DNA of 64,000 nucleotides from the NCBI RefSeq assembly GCF_012848175.1, contig NZ_CP051651.1, forward strand, positions 434,001 to 498,000, in the 5' to 3' direction. The notes under the pieces are model-generated. The model was not told the origin of the DNA. It did not search any database and saw only the letters and a program-made list of their open reading frames with translations. Made by a program: the position numbers and the translations under genes. This DNA is from Xanthomonas campestris pv. badrii (GTDB taxonomy: Bacteria; Pseudomonadota; Gammaproteobacteria; Xanthomonadales; Xanthomonadaceae). This document shows, in pieces, positions 16,777-28,547 of this stretch (position 1 is the first letter of the stretch; the number at the start of each line of letters is the position of its first letter).

Positions 16777-17844
16777 ATGCGCAGGCCCACCATCAAAGAC
16801 GTCGCCGAGCGCGCCAAGGTCTCATTGAAGACCGTGTCGCGGGTGATCAACAACGAGCCCTCGGTGATGCAGGCCACGCGCGCGCGCGTGCTGCGTGCCA
16901 TTGCCGACCTCGACTACGAACCCGACCCGTCCGCGCGCAACCTGCGCAGCGGCACGCCGTTCGTGATCGGCCTGGTCTACGACAACCCCAATCCGTACCA
17001 CATCATCGGCATCCAGAACGGCGTGCTCGCCGCCTGCCGTGAAACCGGCTTCGGATTGCAGATCCATCCCTGCGATTCCACCTCGCCGCTGCTGGCCGAA
17101 GAACTGGCCGAATGGGTGCAGCGTTCGCGCCTGGCCGGGGTGGTGTTGACCGCGCCGATGTCCGAGCGCCCCGAGTTGCTTGCCGGCCTGGCCGCGCGCG
17201 GCATCAAGAGCGTGCGCATCATCGCCGCCACCGACGATCCGGGCGACGGCCCGTGCGTGTATATCGACGACCGCGACGCCGCGTATGAAATCACCGAGCA
17301 TCTGATCCAGCTCGGCCATCAGCGCATCGGTTTCCTGTGGGGCGGGCCACAGCATCGCTCCAGCGGCGAGCGCTATGCCGGTTACGAGGCCGCGTTGAAG
17401 GATTACGGCATCAGCCTGGACAAGCACCTGGTGATTCCCGGCGACTACACCTTCGACGATGGCTTCCGTGGCGCACGTCGGTTGCTGTCGCTACGCGAGC
17501 CGCCCACCGCCATCTTCGGCAGCAACGACGAAATCGCTGCCGGCGTGCTGGCCGCAGCCAAGTCCACCGGCATGAACGTGCCGTACCAGTTGTCGATCGC
17601 CGGTTTCGAAGACAGCCCGTTCTCGCGGCAGTCGTGGCCGGCGCTGACCACCGCCAAGCAGGCCACCGACGACATCGCGCGGCACGCCGCACGGCTGTTG
17701 ATCAGCCAGCTGCGCAGCGATGCCTACGACGACCAACCCGCGCAACTGCAGAACCGCGGCTTCGTGCCGCAACTGGTGGTGCGCGGCTCCACCGCGCCGG
17801 CGCCTGCGTCCACCGGCAAACCCCTTCCCCCCGAATCCGCCTGA
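16777..17844 (+). CDS. nagR: LacI-family transcriptional regulator NagR
   Basis: This 355-residue repressor has an N-terminal LacI helix-turn-helix (TIKDVAERAKVSLKTVSRVI), a hinge helix (PDPSARNLRSG) and a periplasmic-binding-protein-like sensor domain. The start could also be the ATG at 16747, which adds MMRSDEQGTP; I prefer 16777 because it places the HTH at the usual distance from the N-terminus. Two palindromes with an AACGTT centre, in front of both TBDT genes in this window, are the expected targets. It lies between nagP and nagB-II, 6 bases from the latter. Confidence 0.86.
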   Translation: MRRPTIKDVAERAKVSLKTVSRVINNEPSVMQATRARVLRAIADLDYEPDPSARNLRSGTPFVIGLVYDNPNPYHIIGIQNGVLAACRETGFGLQIHPCDSTSPLLAEELAEWVQRSRLAGVVLTAPMSERPELLAGLAARGIKSVRIIAATDDPGDGPCVYIDDRDAAYEITEHLIQLGHQRIGFLWGGPQHRSSGERYAGYEAALKDYGISLDKHLVIPGDYTFDDGFRGARRLLSLREPPTAIFGSNDEIAAGVLAAAKSTGMNVPYQLSIAGFEDSPFSRQSWPALTTAKQATDDIARHAARLLISQLRSDAYDDQPAQLQNRGFVPQLVVRGSTAPAPASTGKPLPPESA

Positions 17845-17850
17845 GCTCCG

Positions 17851-18879
17851 ATGAACCTTCCCCAGGAAACCGACACCCTGATGTTCCGCGAGGCGGCACA
17901 GACCGCCGACGTGGTGGCTGCACAGTTCGCGCGCAACGCCGGCACCATCGCCGCGCTGGCGCAGTCGCTGCGCGAGAACCCGCCGCCGTTCGTGGTGACC
18001 TGCGCGCGCGGCAGCTCCGATCATGCCGCCACGTATGCCAAGTACCTGTTCGAGACGCAGCTGGGCATTGTCACCGCTTCCGCATCGCCGTCGGTGGGCT
18101 CGGTGTACGCCGCGCCGCTGCAGCTGCGTGGCGCGCTGTACATCGTGATCTCGCAATCGGGCAAGAGCCCGGACCTGCTGCGCAATGCCGAAGCCGCCAA
18201 GGCGGGTGGTGCGCGCGTGGTCGCGCTGGTCAACGTGGAAGATTCGCCGCTGGCGCAGCTGGCCGATGTGGTGATTGCGCTCGGTGCCGGCCCGGAAAAA
18301 AGCGTTGCCGCCACCAAGAGTTATCTCGCCTCGCTCGCCGCGGTGCTGCACCTGTGCGCGGTGTGGAAGAACGACCCCGCACTGCTCGCCGCAGTGGATG
18401 CGTTGCCGCAACAACTGCGCAGCGCCTGGCAGGCCGACTGGTCCGCACTGACCACCGGTTTGACGCCCGCGCATAACCTGTTCGTGCTCGGCCGCGGCCT
18501 GGGCCTGGGCGCGGCACAGGAAGCGGCGCTGAAATTCAAGGAAACCTGCGGCCTGCATGCCGAAGCCTACAGCTCGGCCGAGGTCAAACACGGGCCGATG
18601 GCGCTGGTTGGCCCGGGTTTCCCGGTGTTGGTGTTCGCGCAGCCCGACGAAACCGGTGCCGGCACGCGCGCGCTGGCCGAAGAATTCCGTGCACGTGGTG
18701 CGCAGGTGTGGCTGGCGGCGCCCGATGGCGATCTGCCGCTGGCCGATGCCGCGCACCCGGCGTGCGCGCCGCTGCTGACCGTGCAGAGCTTTTATCGCGC
18801 GATCAATGCGCTGGCACTGCAGCGCGGCCATCATCCCGATCTGCCGCCGCACTTGAACAAGGTCACGGAAACCGTTTGA
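17851..18879 (+). CDS. nagB-II: Glucosamine-6-phosphate deaminase, SIS type (NagB-II)
   Basis: This 342-residue protein has two SIS (sugar isomerase) domains. The first carries CARGSSDHAATYAKY and SQSGKSPDLLRN; the second carries KFKETCGLHAEAYSSAE and KHGPMAL. It lacks the glutaminase half of GlmS, so it fits the NagB-II/AgaS-like deaminases that convert glucosamine-6-P to fructose-6-P plus ammonia. It is unrelated to the classical NagB fold. It begins 6 bases after nagR and ends just before nagA. Confidence 0.87.
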   Translation: MNLPQETDTLMFREAAQTADVVAAQFARNAGTIAALAQSLRENPPPFVVTCARGSSDHAATYAKYLFETQLGIVTASASPSVGSVYAAPLQLRGALYIVISQSGKSPDLLRNAEAAKAGGARVVALVNVEDSPLAQLADVVIALGAGPEKSVAATKSYLASLAAVLHLCAVWKNDPALLAAVDALPQQLRSAWQADWSALTTGLTPAHNLFVLGRGLGLGAAQEAALKFKETCGLHAEAYSSAEVKHGPMALVGPGFPVLVFAQPDETGAGTRALAEEFRARGAQVWLAAPDGDLPLADAAHPACAPLLTVQSFYRAINALALQRGHHPDLPPHLNKVTETV

Positions 18880-18881
18880 AC

Positions 18882-20036
18882 ATGGATGCTTCCCCGATTC
18901 AAGCGCTGTGCAATGCGCGCGTGTTGACCGACGACGGTCTGCAGGATGGCCTGGCCGTGCTGCTGGACGGTGCGCAGATTCAGGCGGTGGTGCCGGCCGA
19001 CGATGCACGCGTGGCGCAGGCGCACACGCGCGTGGATCTGGGCGGCGCCACCTTGCTGCCGGGTTTCATCGACATCCAGGTCAACGGCGGCGGCGGGGTG
19101 TTGTTCAACAACGCACGCGACCCGCAGGCATTGGCCACGATCGCCGCGGCGCATCGCCGCTTCGGCACTACGGGCATGCTGCCGACGCTGATCAGCGATA
19201 CCGCGCAGGTGATGGCCGAAGCGATCGAGGCGACGCGCGAAGCCATCGCACAAGGCGTGCCCGGCGTGCTTGGCATCCATCTGGAGGGGCCTTACCTGAG
19301 CCCCGCGCGCAAAGGTACCCACGACGCGCACAAGTTCCGTCTGCCGGACGCGCATGAAATCGCCGTCGATACCTCGCTGGACAATGGCGTCACCCTGATC
19401 ACGCTCGCCCCCGAGCGCGTGCCGGTGCAGGACATCCGCGCGTTCGTGGCTGGCGGTGCGATCGTGTTCGCCGGCCACACTGCGGCCACCTACGAGCAGG
19501 CGCGCGATGGCATCGCCGCCGGCGTCAGTGGCTTTACGCACGTGTACAACGCGATGTCGCAACTGGCCGGACGCGAGCCCAACGCCGTGGGCGCCGCGCT
19601 GGAAGATCCCAACGTGTGGTGCGGTGTCATCGTCGATGGCGTGCACGTGCATCCGGCCAGCCTGCGCGTGGCGTTGGCGGCCAAACCGCGTGGCAAGCTG
19701 CTGCTGGTCACCGACGCCATGCCGATGGTCGGCAGCGACAGCCCCAGCTTCGATCTGTACGGCGAAACCATCACTGCGGTGGATGGGGTGGTGCGCAATG
19801 CCGACGGCGCGCTTGCCGGCTCGGCGCTGGACATGGCCACCGCCGTGCGCAACAGCGTGCGCTGGTTGGGCGTGGATCTGGCCGAAGCCGCACGCATGGC
19901 GTCCACGTATCCGGCGCAATGCATCGGACTGGGCGAGCGCCTGGGCCGCATCGCACCTGGCTACCGGGCCGATCTGGTGCTGGTGGACGCCGACGTGCAG
20001 GTGCTCGGCACCTGGGTTGGCGGGCAGCGGGAGTAA
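18882..20036 (+). CDS. nagA: N-acetylglucosamine-6-phosphate deacetylase NagA
   Basis: This 384-residue amidohydrolase removes the acetyl group from GlcNAc-6-P, the step before NagB-II. Recognisable segments are PGFIDIQVNGGGG, HLEGPYLSPARKGTHD (metal-ligand Glu), FAGHTAATYEQ and GFTHVYNAM (metal His residues), and LVTDAMPMVG (catalytic Asp). The ATG at 18882 follows the nagB-II stop by 2 bases. An in-frame frame extends upstream to 18708 but only as overlap with nagB-II. Confidence 0.93.
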   Translation: MDASPIQALCNARVLTDDGLQDGLAVLLDGAQIQAVVPADDARVAQAHTRVDLGGATLLPGFIDIQVNGGGGVLFNNARDPQALATIAAAHRRFGTTGMLPTLISDTAQVMAEAIEATREAIAQGVPGVLGIHLEGPYLSPARKGTHDAHKFRLPDAHEIAVDTSLDNGVTLITLAPERVPVQDIRAFVAGGAIVFAGHTAATYEQARDGIAAGVSGFTHVYNAMSQLAGREPNAVGAALEDPNVWCGVIVDGVHVHPASLRVALAAKPRGKLLLVTDAMPMVGSDSPSFDLYGETITAVDGVVRNADGALAGSALDMATAVRNSVRWLGVDLAEAARMASTYPAQCIGLGERLGRIAPGYRADLVLVDADVQVLGTWVGGQRE

Positions 20037-20131
20037 GCGTTGCGCTTGCGCCGCGCGACTACGCGCGGCGTTCACCGCGTGTCGCCTTGTTGCGAACCTT
20101 CACCTACCTCGCGCAGTGCGGCGTCTCTTTA

Positions 20132-20272
20132 GAGCGGCTAACAAAACTACTGCGCAGCCGCCAGGCGGTCGCGGCCGGTGCTCGGAATCGGCATGTACCA
20201 CTCGTACACTCCGGTTCCTGCGCGCCATCCACACCCGCCTGACGACTGCTCGCTACGTTTTGTTAGCTGCTC
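20132..20272 (+). repeat. Dispersed ~140-bp repeat with terminal inverted repeats, copy 1
   Basis: The ends GAGCGGCTAACAAAAC (20132-20147) and GTTTTGTTAGCTGCTC (20257-20272) are inverted repeats with one mismatch. The interior, from about 20148, matches the reverse complement of 39445-39569 over roughly 125 bases (for example GCGGCCGGTGCTCGG and GGCATGTACCA). It is too short to encode a transposase; it could be a MITE-like or structured RNA element. Confidence 0.7.
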
Positions 20273-20334
20273 TTAGCGTCGTTGTGTATTGCCGACGCCG
20301 CACGCACACCACAGTTCGCACGCGCAAACACTCC

Positions 20335-20379
20335 GCGCCAGCGTTCCTGCGCGCAGCGGTGTCGCAGGAACGCTGGCGC
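20335..20379. repeat. Perfect 17-bp inverted repeat (hairpin)
   Basis: The arms at 20335-20351 (GCGCCAGCGTTCCTGCG) and 20363-20379 pair perfectly around an 11-base loop. There is no T-run after it, so it is not a standard intrinsic terminator. It lies between the repeat and the NagR-type palindrome. Confidence 0.75.
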
Positions 20380-20514
20380 ATCGGTCTGCACACGCGCCGA
20401 GAACAGTGAGACGACGGTCGCGCGGTCATCCAGATATCTGCGCAAAACACGCTGTTTGATGCATAAAAGTCTGCGTTTATGCAGATGGGTTGACAGTGCC
20501 GCTTACGGAGGGCA

Positions 20515-20542
20515 CCTTCGCTGATAACGTTGTCAGCGAAGG
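20515..20542. promoter_or_regulatory. Extended LacI-type (NagR) operator palindrome
   Basis: A 28-bp inverted repeat with one mismatched pair has the core CGCTGATAACGTTGTCAGCG at 20519-20538 and extra pairing CCTT/AAGG outside. The core differs from the 20-bp palindrome at 4385 at one base. A TTGACA lies 20 bases upstream (20490-20495), so the site is placed to block a promoter for the TBDT gene. Confidence 0.72.
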
Positions 20543-20735
20543 TGTCGTTGCTCCACGTTCGAGAAAAACATTGCCGGCTGCGCTTTTCGCGGCCTGGCGT
20601 TACCCGCATGACGTCCTGGAATGCGGGTGGTTGCTCGTATCCGGCACAGGGGACGGATTGCGGGCATGACACGCGCGTCGCGCGTCGTTGCGCAACCGGA
20701 CGGTTGCCACCCGACACAAGTCATGAGGTCACGCA

Positions 20736-23405
20736 ATGCTGTCTCCCCGTATGCTCGCTTCATCCCGCTGTGTGCAAGTGCATGCGTCCACCGCTGCGCT
20801 ACACCGCTCTGCATTGAGCGCTGCCGTCAGGCGCTTGCTCGTAGGTGGCGCCACCTTCGCCTGTGTTGCGGCGCTTCCGGCGCTTGCGCAGGAACAGCCT
20901 GCACCTGCGCAGCAACAGGCAGCTACACAAACCAATCCTTCGGTCTCCACGCTGGACGAAATCAAGGTGGTGGGTTACCAGGCCAGCCTGGGCAAGGCGC
21001 TCAACGTCAAGCGCAATGCCGACGCGATCGTGGATGCGATCAGCGCCGAGGATATCGGCAAGTTCCCCGATACCAACGTGGCCGAATCCTTGTCGCGCCT
21101 GTCCGGCATCACCGTGGATCGCCAGTTCGGCGAAGGCGAAAAAGTCAGCATCCTCGGTACCGATCCGGCGCTCAACCGCGTGCTGCTCAACGGCCAGACC
21201 ATCGCCTCTACCAGTTGGGGTGGCGACCCCAACGACCCGGACAGCCGTTCGTTCAACTACAGCACGCTGGCACCGGAAGTGGTGGGCTTGATGGAGGTCT
21301 ACAAAACCCCCGAGGCGCGGATCGACGAAGGCTCCATCGGCGGCACCGTGATCGTGCACACGCGCAAGCCGCTGGAGCTCGATCGCAATACGCTCACCGG
21401 GACAGTGAGCTACGGGTACAACGACCGTTCCGAGGAGGGCAAGCCGAATGCGTCGGCGCTCTACAGCTGGAAGAACCAGGACGAAACCTTCGGCGTACTG
21501 ACCTCGGTGATGCACTCCCAGCGCGTGCTGCGCCGCGAGGGCGTGGAGATCTTCGGTTACGACGATGTCGCCGGCGCGGCGTTTCCGCCTGCGGTGGTCG
21601 GCAACAACACCGGCGTGTTTCCCACCTCGATCAACACCGCGTTGTTCCAGCAGACGCGTAAACGCGATGGCATCAGCGCTGCGCTGCAGTGGAAGCCCGA
21701 TGCCGACTTCGAGCTCAACCTGACCGGTCTGTACGTCACGGAGAATTTCGACAACTACAACCAGAGCCGCTACGGCTACTGGGGATCCAACCCCGGCGAC
21801 GCACAGGCGCTGGGCTTCGAGAACGGCGTGGCCACCTCCGGCACCTTCGGCGATCAGTCAACGACGTTCCTGGATGGCTACCTGCGCAACAGCGATGTCA
21901 GCACCGGCAGCATCCACTTGCGTGCCGACTGGCATGGCGACGGCTGGAATGCCTCCAGCCAGGTCGGTTACACCAGCTCGCAAGGCGGTGCCGAGCGCAT
22001 CTACGGCATCCAGTTCCGCAACCTGGCCGGCTACAGCTACACCATCGACGGGCGCCGCACCGCGATGGACTACAGCACCGAGCCGACCAATACGGCGGCG
22101 ATGCAGCTCAACAACGCCTCGGCCAGCCACAGCCCGCAGTACGACAAGGAGCGTTACCTGCAGCTGGATGTCGACCATGCGGTGGAATGGGGGCCGTTCA
22201 CGCAGATCCTCACCGGCATCAAGCTCACCAACCACGCCACCGGACAGTCATCCTATAGCCGCACCTGGGCACCGAACGATGGCAGTACGCTGGCGGATTT
22301 CTCGCCAGGCACCACGCCATCCGGCTACCTGGATGGCCTGTCCACCAGCGCCGACATGCAACGCTGGTCCACCATCGGTCGCGGTGCGATCAGCAGCTAC
22401 ATTGGTGGCCTGGAAGGCGATGCCGGTTTGCCGATCAGCTACGCAGGCAATTACAGCATCGAGGAGCAAAACCGCGCCTGGTTCCTGCAGGGCAACTTCT
22501 CCGGCGAGCGCTATCGCGGCAACATTGGCGTGCGCTACGTGCATACCCGCGATTCCACCGATGGCTTCAGCTATGCGCCGGGTGGCAGCTACACGCCGGT
22601 CAACTTTCTCAGCAGCTACGGCAAATGGTTGCCGGCCTTCAACATCGCCTATGACCTGCGCGATGACCTGATGCTGCGTTTTGCCGCCTCCAAGGTCATC
22701 GCGCGGCCGCGCTACACCAACATGACCCCGTACGTGGCCACCGACGACACCACCTTGACCGCTTCCACCGGCAATCCTGGCCTGAGGCCGTACGAGTCCA
22801 CCAACCTCGGCGCGTCGCTGGAATGGTATTTCGCCGACAGCAGCCTGCTCAGCGCCGAGTTCTTCTCGCGCGATATCTCCAACTACATCCTCACCACCGT
22901 GCAGGACCGGGTGTTCTTCAACAACGCCACCGGTGGGTCGAGCACCTACCAGACGTCAGTGCCTACCAATGCCGGCGATGCCAAGGTGCAGGGCGTGGCG
23001 CTCAACCTGCAGCACAACTTCGGTAACGGGTTTGGCGTGGTGGCCAACTACACCTATTCCGACTCCAACACCGACGGCGACTACAGCCTGCCGTACAACT
23101 CGCGCAACGCCTACAACATCAGCCCGTACTACGAGCAGGGCAAGTGGAGCGCGCGGGTGAACCTGGGCTGGCGTTCGGAATACTTCACCCAGATCGGCCG
23201 GCTCAACGGCCAGCAGATGACCGATGCCTTCACCCAGGTCGATGCCTCGTTCGGCTACCAGGCCACCGAGCGGCTGCGCGTGGCGCTGGAAGCCACCAAT
23301 CTGCTGGACGAAACCTACTTCAGCTACATCGGCAACAAGAACCAGCCGTACTACCTCTACAAGAATGGCCGGTCTTTCATGCTGAGCCTGAATTTCAAGC
23401 TGTAA
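20736..23405 (+). CDS. TonB-dependent outer-membrane transporter (NagR-type control)
   Basis: This 889-residue TBDT has a signal peptide ending near residue 52 (PALAQEQ). The plug has DIGKFPDTNVAESLSRLSGI and 'EGSIGGTVIVHTRKPL', and a beta-barrel follows, ending LSLNFKL. The start ATG at 20736 follows GAGGTCACGCA; the long basic N-region before the hydrophobic core is unusual, and the ATG at 20751 is an alternative. It shares the TBDT type of the gene at 5002 but is clearly diverged. With a NagR-type palindrome upstream and nagA just before it, it probably belongs to the same regulon. In X. campestris the NagR regulon is known to include several TBDTs. Confidence 0.87.
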   Translation: MLSPRMLASSRCVQVHASTAALHRSALSAAVRRLLVGGATFACVAALPALAQEQPAPAQQQAATQTNPSVSTLDEIKVVGYQASLGKALNVKRNADAIVDAISAEDIGKFPDTNVAESLSRLSGITVDRQFGEGEKVSILGTDPALNRVLLNGQTIASTSWGGDPNDPDSRSFNYSTLAPEVVGLMEVYKTPEARIDEGSIGGTVIVHTRKPLELDRNTLTGTVSYGYNDRSEEGKPNASALYSWKNQDETFGVLTSVMHSQRVLRREGVEIFGYDDVAGAAFPPAVVGNNTGVFPTSINTALFQQTRKRDGISAALQWKPDADFELNLTGLYVTENFDNYNQSRYGYWGSNPGDAQALGFENGVATSGTFGDQSTTFLDGYLRNSDVSTGSIHLRADWHGDGWNASSQVGYTSSQGGAERIYGIQFRNLAGYSYTIDGRRTAMDYSTEPTNTAAMQLNNASASHSPQYDKERYLQLDVDHAVEWGPFTQILTGIKLTNHATGQSSYSRTWAPNDGSTLADFSPGTTPSGYLDGLSTSADMQRWSTIGRGAISSYIGGLEGDAGLPISYAGNYSIEEQNRAWFLQGNFSGERYRGNIGVRYVHTRDSTDGFSYAPGGSYTPVNFLSSYGKWLPAFNIAYDLRDDLMLRFAASKVIARPRYTNMTPYVATDDTTLTASTGNPGLRPYESTNLGASLEWYFADSSLLSAEFFSRDISNYILTTVQDRVFFNNATGGSSTYQTSVPTNAGDAKVQGVALNLQHNFGNGFGVVANYTYSDSNTDGDYSLPYNSRNAYNISPYYEQGKWSARVNLGWRSEYFTQIGRLNGQQMTDAFTQVDASFGYQATERLRVALEATNLLDETYFSYIGNKNQPYYLYKNGRSFMLSLNFKL

Positions 23406-23516
23406 GCAGTGCCGGGCGGCTGCGACATGCGGCCGCCTCGCTGCACTACTGGCCTCGCGCAGTCCGCGTGCTGCACACCGGTTGAGCGGCTGCTTTTCAT
23501 ATTCAGACGGCAGCCC

Positions 23517-24749
23517 TTACTGATCGTGGTTGCGCGCCGCTGCGATCGCGGCAATGCGCGCCTTCGCCAGGGCCTGCCCGATCTGCGGGCCTTGCAGGCC
23601 GGTCGCGGCCAGGTCGCGCGCATTGATTGCCAGTGCTGCTGCATGCAGACGCTTGAGCTGTTCGCCTTGTGGGTAGGCAGATTCTTCGCTACCGAGGCGA
23701 CCACGCTTGTCGGCCTCGCACACCAGGGCCAGCTGCGCGATGCGCTCGGGCCGGCGAAAGCCATCGCAACGCACCAGCAGGTCGTGCACGGTGCTGTTGC
23801 GTAGTTCGGGCAGGCGATGCACGTTGAGATGCTCGCGGCAGGCGGTGACGGCCAGCTGGCGATAGTCCTGCGGCACCTTGAGCCGTTCGCACAGCGCCTG
23901 CAGCGGGGCGACGCCGCGCTGTTCGTGCATCAGGTGGCGGGGCCATTGCTCCGGTGGCGTCAGCGCCTTGCCCAGGTCATGGGTGAGTGCGGCAAAGCCG
24001 ATCAGCGCATCGCCGGGCGCCAGACGTGCGGCCATGTCGCTGACCATCTCCTGGTGGATGCCGGTATCCACTTCCGGGTGGAAGTCGGCGCGCTGCGGCA
24101 CGCCGTACAGCGCATCGAGTTCCGGCAGGATGATGCGCAGTGCATCGGTATCGTGCAGGGTGCGCAAGAACGCCGACGGCCGTGCGCAGCTCAACGCCCG
24201 GCGCAGTTCCTGCCAGACGCGTTCGGGCACCAGGCTGTCCAGCTCGCCACTGGCCGCCATCTCGCGCATCAGCGCTGCGGTCTCCGGCGCCAGCGTGAAG
24301 CCAAGCGGGGCGAACCGCGCCATGAAGCGTGCCGCACGCAGCACGCGCACGGGATCTTCGATAAACGCCGGCCCCACATGACGCAGGATGCGCGCCTGCA
24401 GATCGCGCTCACCGCCATACGGGTCCACCAGCTCGCCGCTGTCTTCGTCGCGGGCAATGGCATTGATGGTGAAGTCACGCCGCAGCAGATCTTCTTCCAG
24501 CGTCACCGAGGGATCGGCATCCACCACGAAGCCGCGATAGCCCCGGCCGGATTTGCGCTCGGTACGCGCCAGTGCATATTCCTCGCCGCTACGCGGATGC
24601 AGGAACACCGGGAAGTCCTTGCCCACCGGCTTGAATCCCTGCGCCTGCATCTGCGCCTGATCGGTACCGACCACCACCCAATCGCGGTCGCCGGCCGGCT
24701 GGCCGAGCAAGGCATCGCGGACGGCGCCGCCAACGAGATAGATCTTCAT
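23517..24749 (-). CDS. cca: Multifunctional CCA tRNA nucleotidyltransferase
   Basis: This 410-residue enzyme adds or repairs the 3' CCA of tRNAs. The nucleotidyltransferase head has [16 protein letters not shown] and [19 protein letters not shown] follows, and an HD phosphohydrolase domain is at about residue 220 onward (LTHDLGKA), as in the E. coli type (412 residues). The ATG at 24749 is chosen over the GTG at 24755. It follows valS on the minus strand with a 43-base gap, so it may be the last gene of that operon. Confidence 0.95.
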   Translation of the reverse strand: MKIYLVGGAVRDALLGQPAGDRDWVVVGTDQAQMQAQGFKPVGKDFPVFLHPRSGEEYALARTERKSGRGYRGFVVDADPSVTLEEDLLRRDFTINAIARDEDSGELVDPYGGERDLQARILRHVGPAFIEDPVRVLRAARFMARFAPLGFTLAPETAALMREMAASGELDSLVPERVWQELRRALSCARPSAFLRTLHDTDALRIILPELDALYGVPQRADFHPEVDTGIHQEMVSDMAARLAPGDALIGFAALTHDLGKALTPPEQWPRHLMHEQRGVAPLQALCERLKVPQDYRQLAVTACREHLNVHRLPELRNSTVHDLLVRCDGFRRPERIAQLALVCEADKRGRLGSEESAYPQGEQLKRLHAAALAINARDLAATGLQGPQIGQALAKARIAAIAAARNHDQ

Positions 24750-24792
24750 ATGCACGATCCTGCGCTATCGCGTCTTGGCGTGATGCACTGCC

Positions 24793-27633
<2,841 letters not shown>

Positions 27634-27638
27634 AAGGC

Positions 27639-27753
27639 GGGGAATGGGGAGTCGGGAATAGGGAATGGGTAGAGCGGGGAGTGCTGGTCGGTGACGAACT
27701 GATGGGAGGGAGCGAAGTTTCGACTCCCATTCCCCATTCTCGATTCCCGATTC
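27639..27753. repeat. Palindromic repeat element (GGGAATG family) between valS and holC
   Basis: Heptad-like repeats of GGGAATG/GGGAATC/GGGAGTC run from 27639 to 27669, and their reverse complement runs from 27722 to 27753, with about 50 bases between. The right arm runs into the holC stop codon (27752-27754). The same family occurs inside purL (37830-37915) and, as a half copy, at 35260-35281. The element would form a long hairpin in the pepA-holC-valS message. Confidence 0.75.
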
Positions 27754-28177
27754 ACATGTCGTACTTGCTGAGCTCCAGGCCCAGGGCCTTGTACTGTTTC
27801 CAGCGTTCGCGCAGCGGTTCGCGGGCGGTCGGGTCGGCGGGCACCACTTCCAGCACGCGGTCGCAGGCGCCCAGGTAGGGATCGTCGCGCAGGTTGATCA
27901 CCAGCGGGCGCGAGGGGGCGGCGAACTCGGGGGGGGCGATCAGCACCGGGGCCAGTTCGTCCTCGTCATCGGTGCCGGCGATCTGGTGCGGCACATAGGC
28001 CTCGTCGTCGAACGCCCACAGCAGGTCGTCCAGCGCTTCGGCCTGCTGCGCATCGCGCGCCAGGATCAGCGTGGACAGGTTGGCGTCATTGGCCTTGCGC
28101 GCCAGCTCGCAGACCAGCCGCAGCGGTTCGTTGAGGAAGCGCGGCTTGGCGATCAGGTAGAAGTCGGCACGGGGCAT
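27752..28177 (-). CDS. holC: DNA polymerase III subunit chi
   Basis: This 141-residue protein links the clamp loader to SSB. The opening PRADFYLI and the segments '[13 protein letters not shown]'-like ([14 protein letters not shown]), [14 protein letters not shown] and PLVINL are chi-family features. The ATG at 28177 is preferred over an upstream start at 28216, because the conserved N-terminus begins there. Its stop codon overlaps the end of a palindromic repeat. It is encoded between pepA and valS, the usual place for holC. Confidence 0.88.
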   Translation of the reverse strand: MPRADFYLIAKPRFLNEPLRLVCELARKANDANLSTLILARDAQQAEALDDLLWAFDDEAYVPHQIAGTDDEDELAPVLIAPPEFAAPSRPLVINLRDDPYLGACDRVLEVVPADPTAREPLRERWKQYKALGLELSKYDM

Positions 28178-28184
28178 GGTCAGG

Positions 28185-28547
28185 TCACGAAGCAATAGGG
28201 AAAACGACGTCGGCAATGAGGGTGCCGAGCATGAACAGCAGCCCGGACGCCAGGATCACCAGCAAAAACCCGCCCATCGCACATAGGCGTCGGCCTTCAG
28301 GCCGCGCGCGATACAGATAGATGGGGATGAACACCAGCCACGCCAGCACCATGCCGATGTTGAGCCACATGGGGCGGCGAAAGCCGTGCCGGCGGCTGTC
28401 GGCCGCCAGCCACACGAAGATCAGCACCAGCAGCAGCGCAAACCGGGCCAGGTCGCTGGCAGGGCCGGTCCAGCCGGGTAACGCGCTGGTGGCCCCGTCC
28501 ACCAGCACGAAGCCGGCGATCAGGGCCAATGCAGCGCGAGGCGACAT
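28185..28547 (-). CDS. Small hypothetical membrane protein
   Basis: This 120-residue protein has four hydrophobic segments (ALALIAGFVLVDG, FALLLVLIFVWLAA, WLNIGMVLAWLVFIPIYL, GGFLLVILASGLLFMLGTL). It starts at an ATG that shares one base with the pepA stop (TGATG), so it is probably translated by coupling, and it ends 8 bases before holC. I do not recognise the family. It lies in the pepA-holC interval and may simply be co-expressed. Confidence 0.7.
   Translation of the reverse strand: MSPRAALALIAGFVLVDGATSALPGWTGPASDLARFALLLVLIFVWLAADSRRHGFRRPMWLNIGMVLAWLVFIPIYLYRARPEGRRLCAMGGFLLVILASGLLFMLGTLIADVVFPIAS

Larger units (their letters stand above)
20037..20735 (+). promoter_or_regulatory. Structured intergenic region before the second TBDT
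   Basis: I find no convincing gene in these 699 bases. They contain a dispersed repeat with 16-bp terminal inverted repeats (20132-20272), a perfect 17-bp hairpin (20335-20379), an 8-bp inverted repeat TGCATAAA/TTTATGCA (20460-20483), a TTGACA at 20490, and an extended LacI-type palindrome (20515-20542). The leader before the ATG at 20736 is long, about 190 bases from the palindrome. Confidence 0.55.
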
